This document shows positions 37,186-44,103 of a stretch of 47,782 nucleotides of DNA, in pieces. Source of the DNA: Lachnospiraceae bacterium (GTDB lineage Bacteria > Bacillota > Clostridia > Lachnospirales > Lachnospiraceae); the NCBI GenBank assembly GCA_022796475.1, contig JAAWIS010000022.1, positions 1 to 47,782 on the forward strand, read 5' to 3'. Positions within the stretch are counted from its first letter, which is position 1. Each line of letters begins with the position of its first letter. The position numbers and the translations under genes were made by a program. The notes under the pieces are model-generated. The model made no database searches, had not been told where the DNA came from, and saw only the letters and a program-made list of their open reading frames with translations.

Positions 37186-38133
37186 TTACTTACTGGAACC
37201 AATCTCAGCTAAGGACTTTACTAACCCAGCCACTCCCTGAATCTCAGAAGGTATAATAATTTTTGTAGCTTTGCCGTCAGCCGCAGCCACAAATGCCTCC
37301 AGGCTCTTTAACTGAATTACTGACTGATCAGCTCCCGCTTCCTTAATAAAGCGGATACCGTCTGCCTGAGCCTTCTGTACCTTTAAAATAGCCTCTGCCT
37401 GGCCTTCTGCTTCCTTAATCTTTTTCTCTTTCTCAGCTTCCGCCCTGAGAATAGCAGCCTGCTTTTCAGCCTCTGCATCCAAAATAGCAGATTCCTTCTT
37501 TCCTTCTGCAACAAGAATGGTAGACTTCTTTTCACCTTCTGCCTTTAAGATAGCTTCCCGGCGTTCCCGCTCTGCCTTCATCTGCTTTTCCATAGCATCC
37601 TGAATCGCTGCCGGCGGAATAATATTCTTAAGCTCTACCCGGTTTACCTTAATGCCCCATGGATCCGTGGCTACATCAAGTGATGCCCGCATTTTCGCAT
37701 TAATGGTTTCTCTGGATGTTAAAGTCTGATCTAACTCTAAATCGCCGATAATATTACGGAGGGTAGTTGCCGTTAAATTCTCAATTGCCATAATCGGGTT
37801 TTCCACACCATAGGCAAACAGCTTGGGATCTGTTATCTGGAAAAACACCACCGTATCAATCCGCATGGTTACATTATCCTTGGTGATCACAGGCTGAGGC
37901 GGAAAATCTGCAACCTGTTCTTTTAGATTCACCTTCTTTGCAACCCGATCAATAAAAGGTATCCTAAAGTGGATTCCTACTGACCAAGTATCCAAATACG
38001 CACCCAAACGCTCAATCACAAGAGATTGAGCCTGAGGAACAATCTTAATGCAGGTAGACAGCACAATCAGTACTATCACCAGCACAAAAATAACCGCCAT
38101 AAAACCGCTTATAAACGTTACCATTCCTTCCAT
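37186..38133 (-). CDS. SPFH/Band 7 (stomatin-like) membrane protein
   Basis: 315 residues. One N-terminal membrane segment (about 10-32) precedes the Band 7 domain (IVPQAQSLVIERLGAYLDTW… NVTMRIDTVVFFQITDP). A long Glu/Lys/Ala coiled coil (about 180-260) and a conserved GAD…LKSLEAFVAAADG tail follow. Such proteins form oligomeric rings that organise membrane microdomains. The partner gene upstream encodes an NfeD protein, the usual pairing. Confidence 0.92.
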   Translation of the reverse strand: MEGMVTFISGFMAVIFVLVIVLIVLSTCIKIVPQAQSLVIERLGAYLDTWSVGIHFRIPFIDRVAKKVNLKEQVADFPPQPVITKDNVTMRIDTVVFFQITDPKLFAYGVENPIMAIENLTATTLRNIIGDLELDQTLTSRETINAKMRASLDVATDPWGIKVNRVELKNIIPPAAIQDAMEKQMKAERERREAILKAEGEKKSTILVAEGKKESAILDAEAEKQAAILRAEAEKEKKIKEAEGQAEAILKVQKAQADGIRFIKEAGADQSVIQLKSLEAFVAAADGKATKIIIPSEIQGVAGLVKSLAEIGSSK

Positions 38134-38216
38134 AACAATGATACCTTCCTTTCCTCAATCAGAACGTTTCATTCTAACTTCCTGTATTCCCACTTTCATA
38201 ATGAAACGAAAGCGAA

Positions 38217-38654
38217 TTACTTCTGCTCCGATACTTCTACCATCAGCTTTACGCCCTGTACAGAATTTATTGTTACCATGGTGCCTGCGGGAATCTTTTC
38301 CCCGCCTCTTGCTGCCCTGGCCGTCCAGGTTTGGCCGTTTAAAACTGCCGCCCCGGTTCCTGCTTCATTATCTACCTCTTCTGTAATTCTGGCTTGCTGG
38401 CCTGCAATTTCCTCCACATTAGTTTTTTTGGTCCGCCGGTTTATAAACTGCAGCGCCAGCGGCCTTGTAAGAAATAAAAGTCCAAAGGATACAATCACAA
38501 ATGCCACAAGCTGAATCCGCTTGCCTGCGCCTAAAATACAGAGAACCAGCCCTACCAGGGATCCGCCTGCAAACCATATGGTAGTAAGGGCAAATGTAGC
38601 TGCCTCAATTCCCAAAAATACAACAAACGCAATCAGCCATCCCAGTATTCCCAT
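38217..38654 (-). CDS. NfeD-family membrane protein
   Basis: 145 residues. Two or three N-terminal hydrophobic segments (about 4-80) are followed by a small soluble OB-fold (GQQARITEEVDNEAGTGAAVLNG, then PAGTMVTINSVQGVKLMVE). NfeD proteins act with SPFH proteins in membrane quality control. GGAGG lies 8 nt before the ATG. It is in an operon with the SPFH gene (83-bp gap). Confidence 0.88.
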   Translation of the reverse strand: MGILGWLIAFVVFLGIEAATFALTTIWFAGGSLVGLVLCILGAGKRIQLVAFVIVSFGLLFLTRPLALQFINRRTKKTNVEEIAGQQARITEEVDNEAGTGAAVLNGQTWTARAARGGEKIPAGTMVTINSVQGVKLMVEVSEQK

Positions 38655-38703
38655 TCCAAGTCCTCCTCTTTTTATGGAATCCTTATTTACAAGTTATTCC
38701 ATC

Positions 38704-38732
38704 AGTATAACATACTCCCTTTAGAAACTCAA
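38704..38732 (-). promoter_or_regulatory. Promoter of the nfeD-SPFH operon
   Basis: Minus strand TTGAGT (38727-38732), 17-bp spacer, TATACT (38704-38709), 50 bp before the nfeD start. Confidence 0.65.
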
Positions 38733-38772
38733 CTTACAATTTCATGACATTTTATGCGGACATACGGATGTG

Positions 38773-39561
38773 TTACGTTCCCATCCTCCTTCGCTGCCTG
38801 GCCGCTTCAAACATCAAAACAGAGGCCGCCATTGCCGCATTTAAGGACTCTACCTGCCCTTCCATGGGAATATGAATCCGCACATCTGCCAGGGAAAGCG
38901 TTTCTTTAGTAAGCCCTTTTGCCTCATTCCCAATCATAAAGCCGCATGGCTCTGTAAATTTTTCCATATCATAAGGACGGCTGCCCTTCAGATAAGCTGC
39001 AAAAAGGCGAATCCCCCTTTCCTTTATCTGCATACAGGCTTCCTTAAGACTGTCCACATATACAAAAGGCACTCTGGAAGCAGAGCCCATAGCAGACCGG
39101 ATTACCTTTGGATTATAAAGGTCAGCAGTGGACTCATCCATAATCACTCCGGTAATTCCGGCCCCTTCTCCAGCTCTTAATATGGTCCCCAAATTTCCGG
39201 GATCCTGAATGGTTTCCAGCAAAATCAAATTTGCTGTTTGGGGCTGATTTAAAATTTCGTCCAGCGTATAATGCTGCTGTTTCACTAAAGCTAAGATTCC
39301 CTGAGGCGTTTGGGTATCCGCCATTATTTTCATTACCGGATCCGATACCTGCTCCCAGCGAAATTTCTTAAGCAGTTCTTTGTGGCTTTCTTCCTGCAAA
39401 AAACCTTCTGTTACATAAATGATTTCTGTCTTTTCCGGCTCAAGCTCCCGGCAAATCCGGATTCCCTCGGCCACATATAAATCTTCTTCCCGCCTGGCTC
39501 TTGCCTTTTTTGCAAGGTTGGCCACCCGGCGGACCTGCCTGTTTGCTGTACTGTTTATCAT
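38773..39561 (-). CDS. TrmH/SpoU-family RNA 2'-O-methyltransferase
   Basis: 262 residues. A substrate-binding N-terminus (about 1-100) precedes the knotted SPOUT domain: ETIQDPGNLGTILRAGEGAGI, IGNEAKGL and IPMEGQVESLNAAMAASVLMFEA are the three family motifs. It transfers methyl from SAM to a ribose in rRNA or tRNA; which site cannot be read from the sequence. It lies 45 bp after nadE and is probably cotranscribed. Confidence 0.92.
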   Translation of the reverse strand: MINSTANRQVRRVANLAKKARARREEDLYVAEGIRICRELEPEKTEIIYVTEGFLQEESHKELLKKFRWEQVSDPVMKIMADTQTPQGILALVKQQHYTLDEILNQPQTANLILLETIQDPGNLGTILRAGEGAGITGVIMDESTADLYNPKVIRSAMGSASRVPFVYVDSLKEACMQIKERGIRLFAAYLKGSRPYDMEKFTEPCGFMIGNEAKGLTKETLSLADVRIHIPMEGQVESLNAAMAASVLMFEAARQRRRMGT

Positions 39562-39606
39562 ATCTCACTTTGCTTTCCTTTATCCTTAAATTGATCAAAT
39601 GCTGAA

Positions 39607-41601
39607 TCATTTTATCCGTTCTAAGTCTTCCAGCCAAATCCGTTTGCACGCATCACTTGGCAAACGCAAATCACCTCTGGGGGACACGGATACAGAACCT
39701 ACCTTAGGCCCGTCCGGAAGGCAGGAACGCTTAAACTGCTGGGCAAAAAAACGACTGTAAAATACATTCAGCCATTTCTTCACCGTTTCCTGGCTGTATT
39801 CTCCTGCAAACGCCTGGACTGCTAAGCGGTAAATCTTAGAAGGCATATATCCGAAGCGGAGGACATAATACAGAAAAAAATCATGAAGCTCATACGGGCC
39901 TACCAAATCTTCCGTTTTTTGTGAAATCTTTCCGTTTTCCGGCGGCAGCAGTTCAGGACTTACCGGCGTATCCAGCACATCTTCCAGAACCTTTGCCAGC
40001 TCCTTCTCCCCGCAGGTATCTGCAAAATACTGCACAAGATGACGAACCAGCGTTTTGGGAACGCCTCCATTGACTCCATACATAGACATATGGTCGCCGT
40101 TATAAGTAGCCCACCCCAGAGCCAGCTCTGACATATCGCCGGTTCCAATCACCATACCGTTTATCTGATTGGCAATATCCATCAAAACCTGAGTCCGCTC
40201 CCTGGCCTGGCTGTTTTCATACGTGACATCATGGAGCTTTGGATCTTGCCCAATATCACGGAAATGAAGACTTACTGCCTCTTTAATCACCACCTCCTGC
40301 AAGGTGGCTCCTACCTGCCCTGCTATTTGGCAGGCATTGTGGTACGTCCGGTCAGTCGTTCCGAAACAGGGCATTGTGATACACCGAATTTGATTTCTGG
40401 GAAGTTTTAATAAATCAAAAGCCCGAACCGTAACTAACAAGGCAAGTGTGGAATCCAGCCCGCCGGAAAGCCCTACTACAGCATGAACACAGCCTGTATG
40501 CTCCAGCCGTTTCTTTAGGCCCATAGCCTGGATTGATAAGATCTCCTCACACCGTTTTTCCCGTTCCTGCTTATTATGGGGCACAAAGGGCGCCCGATCA
40601 ATAAAACGTTTCAGGGGCCACAGGTTTTCATTCGATGCCTCTTTTTTCTCCCCTTCCAGCGAAAACATGACTTCCATATAGTTTCCATGAAGGCTGCCGC
40701 TCTCCTTCTGTCCCGGAAAGTTTCCTCCGGCAACTGCCTGTTTTTGAGAGGGAAAGGTAGACATCCTTCGCCTTTCGCTGTTTAACCGCTCCAGATCCAA
40801 ATCTGCAATCACCAAATCATTTGCAAACCGTTTGGATTCCGCAAGGCAGGTTCCATTTTCTGCTATTATGTTCTGGCCTCCGAAAACCAGATCCTGGGTG
40901 GATTCCCCTTCCCCTGCATTACTGTAAATATAACCGCAGACCAGTCTTGCCGACTGGCCGCAGACCAGATTACGGCGGTATCCATCTTTTCCCGTTGTTT
41001 CGTTGCTGGCAGAGCAATTCACGATTACCGTTGCCCCAGCCATGGCATGGCTGATACTTGGAGGACATGGCACCCACAAATCTTCACAGATTTCTGCTCC
41101 TACCACAAGTCCGGCAGTTTCCCGGCACCGGAACAAAATATGGCTTCCCATATAAATCCAGTCCTGAAAATCCGGATCCCAGTTTTCAACTGCCTGATCA
41201 TTTCCAGGACAGAAATTCCGCAGCTCATAAAATTCTGAATAATTGGGAAGATGTTTTTTCGGCACAATTCCTAAAAGTTCTCCATGGCAGACCGCCGCCG
41301 CCGCATTATAGAGCTTCCCGTCCATCTCCCAGGGCAGCCCTACAAAAATCAGCATGTCAATGTTTTTGGACGCTTCCGTAATCAGTTTCAATTCTTCTTT
41401 CGCCTTCCGAATCAGCGGAAGCTGCATAAATAAATCCTGGCAGGTATAGCCGGTAAGGCAAAGCTCCGGAAACACCATAACCATTACCTGCTGGCTGGCT
41501 CCTTCTTCTATCAGCTTCATAATCTGCTTTCTGTTATATTCCGGATCTGCCACTTTAATTTTGGGAGTTGCTGCCGCAACCCGGATAAATCCATCTTTCA
41601 T
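39607..41601 (-). CDS. nadE: Glutamine-dependent NAD+ synthetase
   Basis: 664 residues. The N-terminal nitrilase-type glutaminase carries Glu in FPELCLTGY, Lys in PKKHLPNYSEFYE and Cys in GAEICEDLW. The C-terminal synthetase has the PP-loop GLSGGLDSTLAL and the GTGDMSELALGW segment. The enzyme amidates deamido-NAD with glutamine-derived ammonia. It has its own promoter and a structured 5' leader of about 180 nt. Confidence 0.95.
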   Translation of the reverse strand: MKDGFIRVAAATPKIKVADPEYNRKQIMKLIEEGASQQVMVMVFPELCLTGYTCQDLFMQLPLIRKAKEELKLITEASKNIDMLIFVGLPWEMDGKLYNAAAAVCHGELLGIVPKKHLPNYSEFYELRNFCPGNDQAVENWDPDFQDWIYMGSHILFRCRETAGLVVGAEICEDLWVPCPPSISHAMAGATVIVNCSASNETTGKDGYRRNLVCGQSARLVCGYIYSNAGEGESTQDLVFGGQNIIAENGTCLAESKRFANDLVIADLDLERLNSERRRMSTFPSQKQAVAGGNFPGQKESGSLHGNYMEVMFSLEGEKKEASNENLWPLKRFIDRAPFVPHNKQEREKRCEEILSIQAMGLKKRLEHTGCVHAVVGLSGGLDSTLALLVTVRAFDLLKLPRNQIRCITMPCFGTTDRTYHNACQIAGQVGATLQEVVIKEAVSLHFRDIGQDPKLHDVTYENSQARERTQVLMDIANQINGMVIGTGDMSELALGWATYNGDHMSMYGVNGGVPKTLVRHLVQYFADTCGEKELAKVLEDVLDTPVSPELLPPENGKISQKTEDLVGPYELHDFFLYYVLRFGYMPSKIYRLAVQAFAGEYSQETVKKWLNVFYSRFFAQQFKRSCLPDGPKVGSVSVSPRGDLRLPSDACKRIWLEDLERIK

Positions 41602-41781
41602 ATGCTTCCCTGCTCCTTCTCTTAACTCTTGTTTTGCTCTTAAAGGGTATGCTTAAAACTCCCCTGTTCCCGTCTTTCGGGCTGAGTTTTTAATGATGCT
41701 CATAATTACTCCTTAATGGTATCCAGAAACCTATTTCTGCCGGATACAGCTTTAAAAACGGCAGAACTATCCTTTCCGATA
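41602..41781 (-). promoter_or_regulatory. Structured 5' leader of nadE
   Basis: About 180 nt of leader separates the promoter from the ATG at 41601. It holds two hairpins: GTATC/GATAC with an inner CAGAAA/TTTCTG stem (41719-41747), and AAAACTC/GAGTTTT with inner CCCG/CGGG (41655-41690). It may be a regulatory leader, but I match it to no known riboswitch. Confidence 0.4.
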
Positions 41782-41787
41782 CGTTTT

Positions 41788-41816
41788 AGTATACTACATA
41801 ATTTCCGAAAAGTGAA
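41788..41816 (-). promoter_or_regulatory. Promoter of nadE
   Basis: Minus strand TTCACT (41811-41816), 17-bp spacer, TATACT (41788-41793). It lies back to back with the Rrf2 promoter. Confidence 0.6.
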
Positions 41817-41830
41817 TTTCATTTTTTTGA

Positions 41831-41859
41831 TTTACATTCTGACGGAAATTGAGTAAAAT
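41831..41859 (+). promoter_or_regulatory. Promoter of the Rrf2-hemerythrin-dehydratase cluster
   Basis: TTTACA (41831-41836), 17-bp spacer, TAAAAT (41854-41859), 61 bp before the TTG start. Confidence 0.65.
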
Positions 41860-41920
41860 ATTGGAGTGCGCTTGTGGAAGCGCTGGATAAAAGTTTATGG
41901 TTTGAACGGAGGTGCTACCT

Positions 41921-42352
41921 TTGAAAATATCCACAAAAGGACGCTACGCACTGAGGATGATGCTGGAATTTGCTCTTAACCCTGATCAATGTACCAAAAT
42001 CAGTCAGGTGGCCGGGCGCCAGCAGATTTCAGTAAAATATTTGGAACAGATTGCAACCATACTTTGCAAAGCCGGATACATTAAAAGTATGCGGGGCGCC
42101 CAGGGCGGCTACCGCTTAACAAAGGAGCCCAGCCAGTATACAGTCGGGCAAATCCTTCGCCTGACAGAAGGCAGCCTGGCTCCTGTAGCCTGTTTAGAAG
42201 ATGAAATCAACCAGTGCAGCCGCTCCGGCCACTGTGCCACGCTCCAGGTCTGGACAGAGTTAAAAAACGCTATCAATCAGGTAGTGGATCACGTAACATT
42301 AGCCGATTTAGTGAAAGAACAGCAGTCTATGCCAGATATCAATTTGCTGTAG
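41921..42352 (+). CDS. Rrf2-family (IscR/CymR-like) transcriptional regulator
   Basis: 143 residues from the TTG at 41921, which has GGAGG 8 nt upstream and gives the family's usual MKISTKGRYALRMM. A winged helix (QISVKYLEQIATILCKAGYIKSMRGAQGGYRL) is followed by a dimerisation helix. Three Cys lie in CLEDEINQCSRSGHC (spacing x7, x5), close to the [2Fe-2S] ligands of IscR. An iron-sulfur or redox-sensing role is likely. It heads a cluster with a hemerythrin and a TcdA-type enzyme and may repress its own promoter. Confidence 0.9.
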   Translation: MKISTKGRYALRMMLEFALNPDQCTKISQVAGRQQISVKYLEQIATILCKAGYIKSMRGAQGGYRLTKEPSQYTVGQILRLTEGSLAPVACLEDEINQCSRSGHCATLQVWTELKNAINQVVDHVTLADLVKEQQSMPDINLL

Positions 42353-42400
42353 TTTTCAGAAATCATCAAAATTTATTTTTAAAAGGAGGAAGAATATACT

Positions 42401-42799
42401 ATGAAATACGAGATAACAAAAGAGTTAGAAACTGGCAATGCAATGATTGACCGTGAGCACCGGGAACTGTTTGGGGCGGTTAACCAGCTTTTAGATGCCT
42501 GCTCCAAGGGCCAGGGAAGAGCTTCTATGGATTCAGCCGTCCAATTTCTGCTTCGCTATGTAAATACACATTTTTCCAATGAAGAACAGCTTCAGAGAAA
42601 TGCCAAATATCCGGGACTGGATTCCCACAAATTATTCCATGCAAATTATAAAAAAACACTGAAAGAAATTGTTTCTAACATTTCAGCCAACGACCCTTCT
42701 ATGGCTGACTTAGGGGCATTAAACAGACATGTGGGACTTCTCATCAGCCATATCCGAACGGAAGACAAAAAGCTCAGCGCCTTTTTAAAACAGTCATAA
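42401..42799 (+). CDS. Bacteriohemerythrin
   Basis: 132 residues, a single-domain hemerythrin. The di-iron ligands appear in order: His in IDREHRELF, HxxxE in HFSNEEQ, HxxxH in HKLFH, and HVGLLISHIRTED carrying the last His and Asp. It should bind O2 (or NO) at a di-iron site in the cytoplasm, for oxygen storage or scavenging. GGAGG lies upstream. It follows the Rrf2 gene by 48 bp, which fits oxidative or nitrosative stress. Confidence 0.92.
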   Translation: MKYEITKELETGNAMIDREHRELFGAVNQLLDACSKGQGRASMDSAVQFLLRYVNTHFSNEEQLQRNAKYPGLDSHKLFHANYKKTLKEIVSNISANDPSMADLGALNRHVGLLISHIRTEDKKLSAFLKQS

Positions 42800-42826
42800 T
42801 GTTTTTTGGAAAGGATTTTGCTGAAA

Positions 42827-43561
42827 ATGGTACATGAATTTTCCAGAACAGAAATGTTGATTGGATCGGAAGGGTTAAAACGGCTTAAGGAAAGCCATGT
42901 GCTTATTTTCGGGGCAGGCGGCGTTGGATCCCACTGCATCGAGGCTTTGGCCAGAAGCGGAATTGGACGGTTAAGCTTGATCGACCATGATACCGTTTCC
43001 CTAACCAACTTAAACCGCCAGTCTATTGCCCTTTACAGCACGATTGGCCAAAAGAAAACGGAAGTAATGAAAGAAAAAATCTCCGATATTTCTCCTTCCT
43101 GCCAGGTTTTTACATGGCAGGCATTTATCCTGCCGGACAACTTAAACCTTATAATGAATGAGGTCATCGCTGCAGCCGGGCAAAGGCCGGATTATATCGT
43201 TGACGCCGTCGATACGGTATCTGCAAAGCTGGCCATAGCAGAATACGCTGTAATAACTGGAATTCCGCTGATTTCTTCCATGGGAACCGGCAATAAGCTC
43301 CATCCAGAGCTGTTTGAAATTGCAGATATTTCGAAAACCAGCGTATGCCCTCTTTGCCGTGTTATGCGCAGGGAACTGAAAAAACGGAATATCCGTTCCT
43401 TGAAAGTCCTCTACTCAAAAGAACCTCCCATTACTCCTGTTTTTTCTGAAGAAGACGGCGGAACCAGGCGCTCAGTTCCTGGAAGCATCTCCTTTGTCCC
43501 TCCCGTTGCAGGGCTTTTGATAGCAGGGGAAGTAATCCGCACATTATCCAAAACAGGTTAA
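42827..43561 (+). CDS. tcdA: tRNA threonylcarbamoyladenosine dehydratase, TcdA/E1-like
   Basis: 244 residues from the ATG at 42827 (AAAGGA 11 nt upstream; the frame extends seven codons to a TTG at 42806). ThiF/E1-type nucleotide fold: LIFGAGGVGSHCIEALARSG, then IDHDTVSLTNLNRQ, with Arg for ATP binding. A Cys pair is present in TSVCPLCRVM. TcdA cyclises t6A37 in tRNA to ct6A using ATP. In Bacillus the orthologue yrvM lies beside the aspS-yrvM small RNA region; here too a candidate small RNA follows. Confidence 0.88.
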   Translation: MVHEFSRTEMLIGSEGLKRLKESHVLIFGAGGVGSHCIEALARSGIGRLSLIDHDTVSLTNLNRQSIALYSTIGQKKTEVMKEKISDISPSCQVFTWQAFILPDNLNLIMNEVIAAAGQRPDYIVDAVDTVSAKLAIAEYAVITGIPLISSMGTGNKLHPELFEIADISKTSVCPLCRVMRRELKKRNIRSLKVLYSKEPPITPVFSEEDGGTRRSVPGSISFVPPVAGLLIAGEVIRTLSKTG

Positions 43562-43571
43562 ATCGTCAAAA

Positions 43572-43707
43572 CCGCAAAAATGGGAGCTGCCTATCCCCCA
43601 CAGAAAGCAGCTCCCCGGTCACGTTCAAAACCGTCACACTATTAGTTTTACACTTTGGCATCCCCATACCAAAATATTGTGTAAGGCACCCCGTTGTGCT
43701 TCTTACG
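43572..43707 (-). ncRNA. Candidate small RNA convergent with tcdA
   Basis: A strong minus-strand promoter (TTGACA at 43737-43742, 17-bp spacer, TATATT at 43714-43719) predicts a start near 43707. The roughly 135-nt transcript contains a first hairpin (GTAAG…GCAC/GTGC…CTTAC), a second (TTACAC, TTTGGTAT, GGGG loop, ATGCCAAA, GTGTAA) and a terminator with the 9-bp stem GGGAGCTGC/GCAGCTCCC (43582-43615) followed by ATTTTTGCGGTTTT. No start codon with a ribosome site is seen. The tcdA (yrvM) neighbourhood recalls the place of 6S-2 RNA in Bacillus subtilis, but I cannot confirm a 6S fold. Confidence 0.6.
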
Positions 43708-43713
43708 AGAAAC

Positions 43714-43742
43714 AATATAGCACTTTTTTACATAAATGTCAA
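43714..43742 (-). promoter_or_regulatory. Promoter of the candidate small RNA
   Basis: TTGACA, 17-bp spacer, TATATT on the minus strand. It is one of the best consensus promoters in the window. Confidence 0.8.
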
Positions 43743-43785
43743 TATTTTTAATCAAATTTTATATAATTACTCCAAAAAATTGTTA

Positions 43786-43922
43786 CTGTTCACAGATACC
43801 CTGTGAATGTGACCGCATATGCCCATTTAAAATCGCCTGGCGGCCATGGGGCATATGCTTTGCCGCCAAAACTGTACTGGCTCATGACGAATCAGCGTGG
43901 TGATTCGTCATGATGTGAACAG
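43786..43922. repeat. Folded palindromic repeat element
   Basis: The outer ends CTGTTCACA (43786) and TGTGAACAG (43914-43922) are perfect complements. Between them lie three further hairpins: TTCACAG/CTGTGAA, GCATATGCCCAT against ATGGGGCATATGC, and the perfect 13-bp TCATGACGAATCA/TGATTCGTCATGA (43882-43913). There is no ORF. It looks like a dispersed palindromic element or a structured RNA. Confidence 0.5.
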
Positions 43923-43971
43923 CATCAAAAATTTCAATTCTATTTTTTCGTTTATCTCCTTCCTGTCTTTT

Positions 43972-44001
43972 TTCATAATTTCTTTTAAGCCGGACATACT
44001 A
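43972..44001 (+). promoter_or_regulatory. Possible sigma-F/G type promoter of the spore germination gene
   Basis: CATACTA (43995-44001) matches the -10 box used by forespore sigma factors. TTCATA lies 17 bp upstream as a -35 box. This agrees with the gene's role, but the match is by eye only. Confidence 0.4.
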
Positions 44002-44023
44002 ATTTTGATATAAAAATATCACT

Positions 44024-44065
44024 TACCCTCATAGAGTGCTGTCTGGACAGCACTCTATGAGGGTA
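44024..44065 (+). promoter_or_regulatory. 42-bp perfect palindrome in the leader of the spore germination gene
   Basis: Two perfect 20-bp arms (TACCCTCATAGAGTGCTGTC and its complement) flank TG. It lies 38 bp before the ATG and just upstream of the ribosome site GAGGAGG. There is no T-run, so it is not a simple terminator. It may be a regulator site or an mRNA-stabilising stem. Confidence 0.55.
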
Positions 44066-44103
44066 TCACCGATTGAAAGAAATTTCCCGACGAGGAGGAT
44101 CCT

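Noticed and set aside
37898-38514. Plus-strand ORFs of 112 and 162 codons
   Set aside because: Antisense to the SPFH and NfeD genes, whose motifs and ribosome sites are clear.
43572-43707. Reading the small RNA as a riboswitch of a neighbouring gene
   Set aside because: The RNA runs toward the 3' end of the convergent tcdA gene and ends in a terminator, so no downstream gene exists for it to control.
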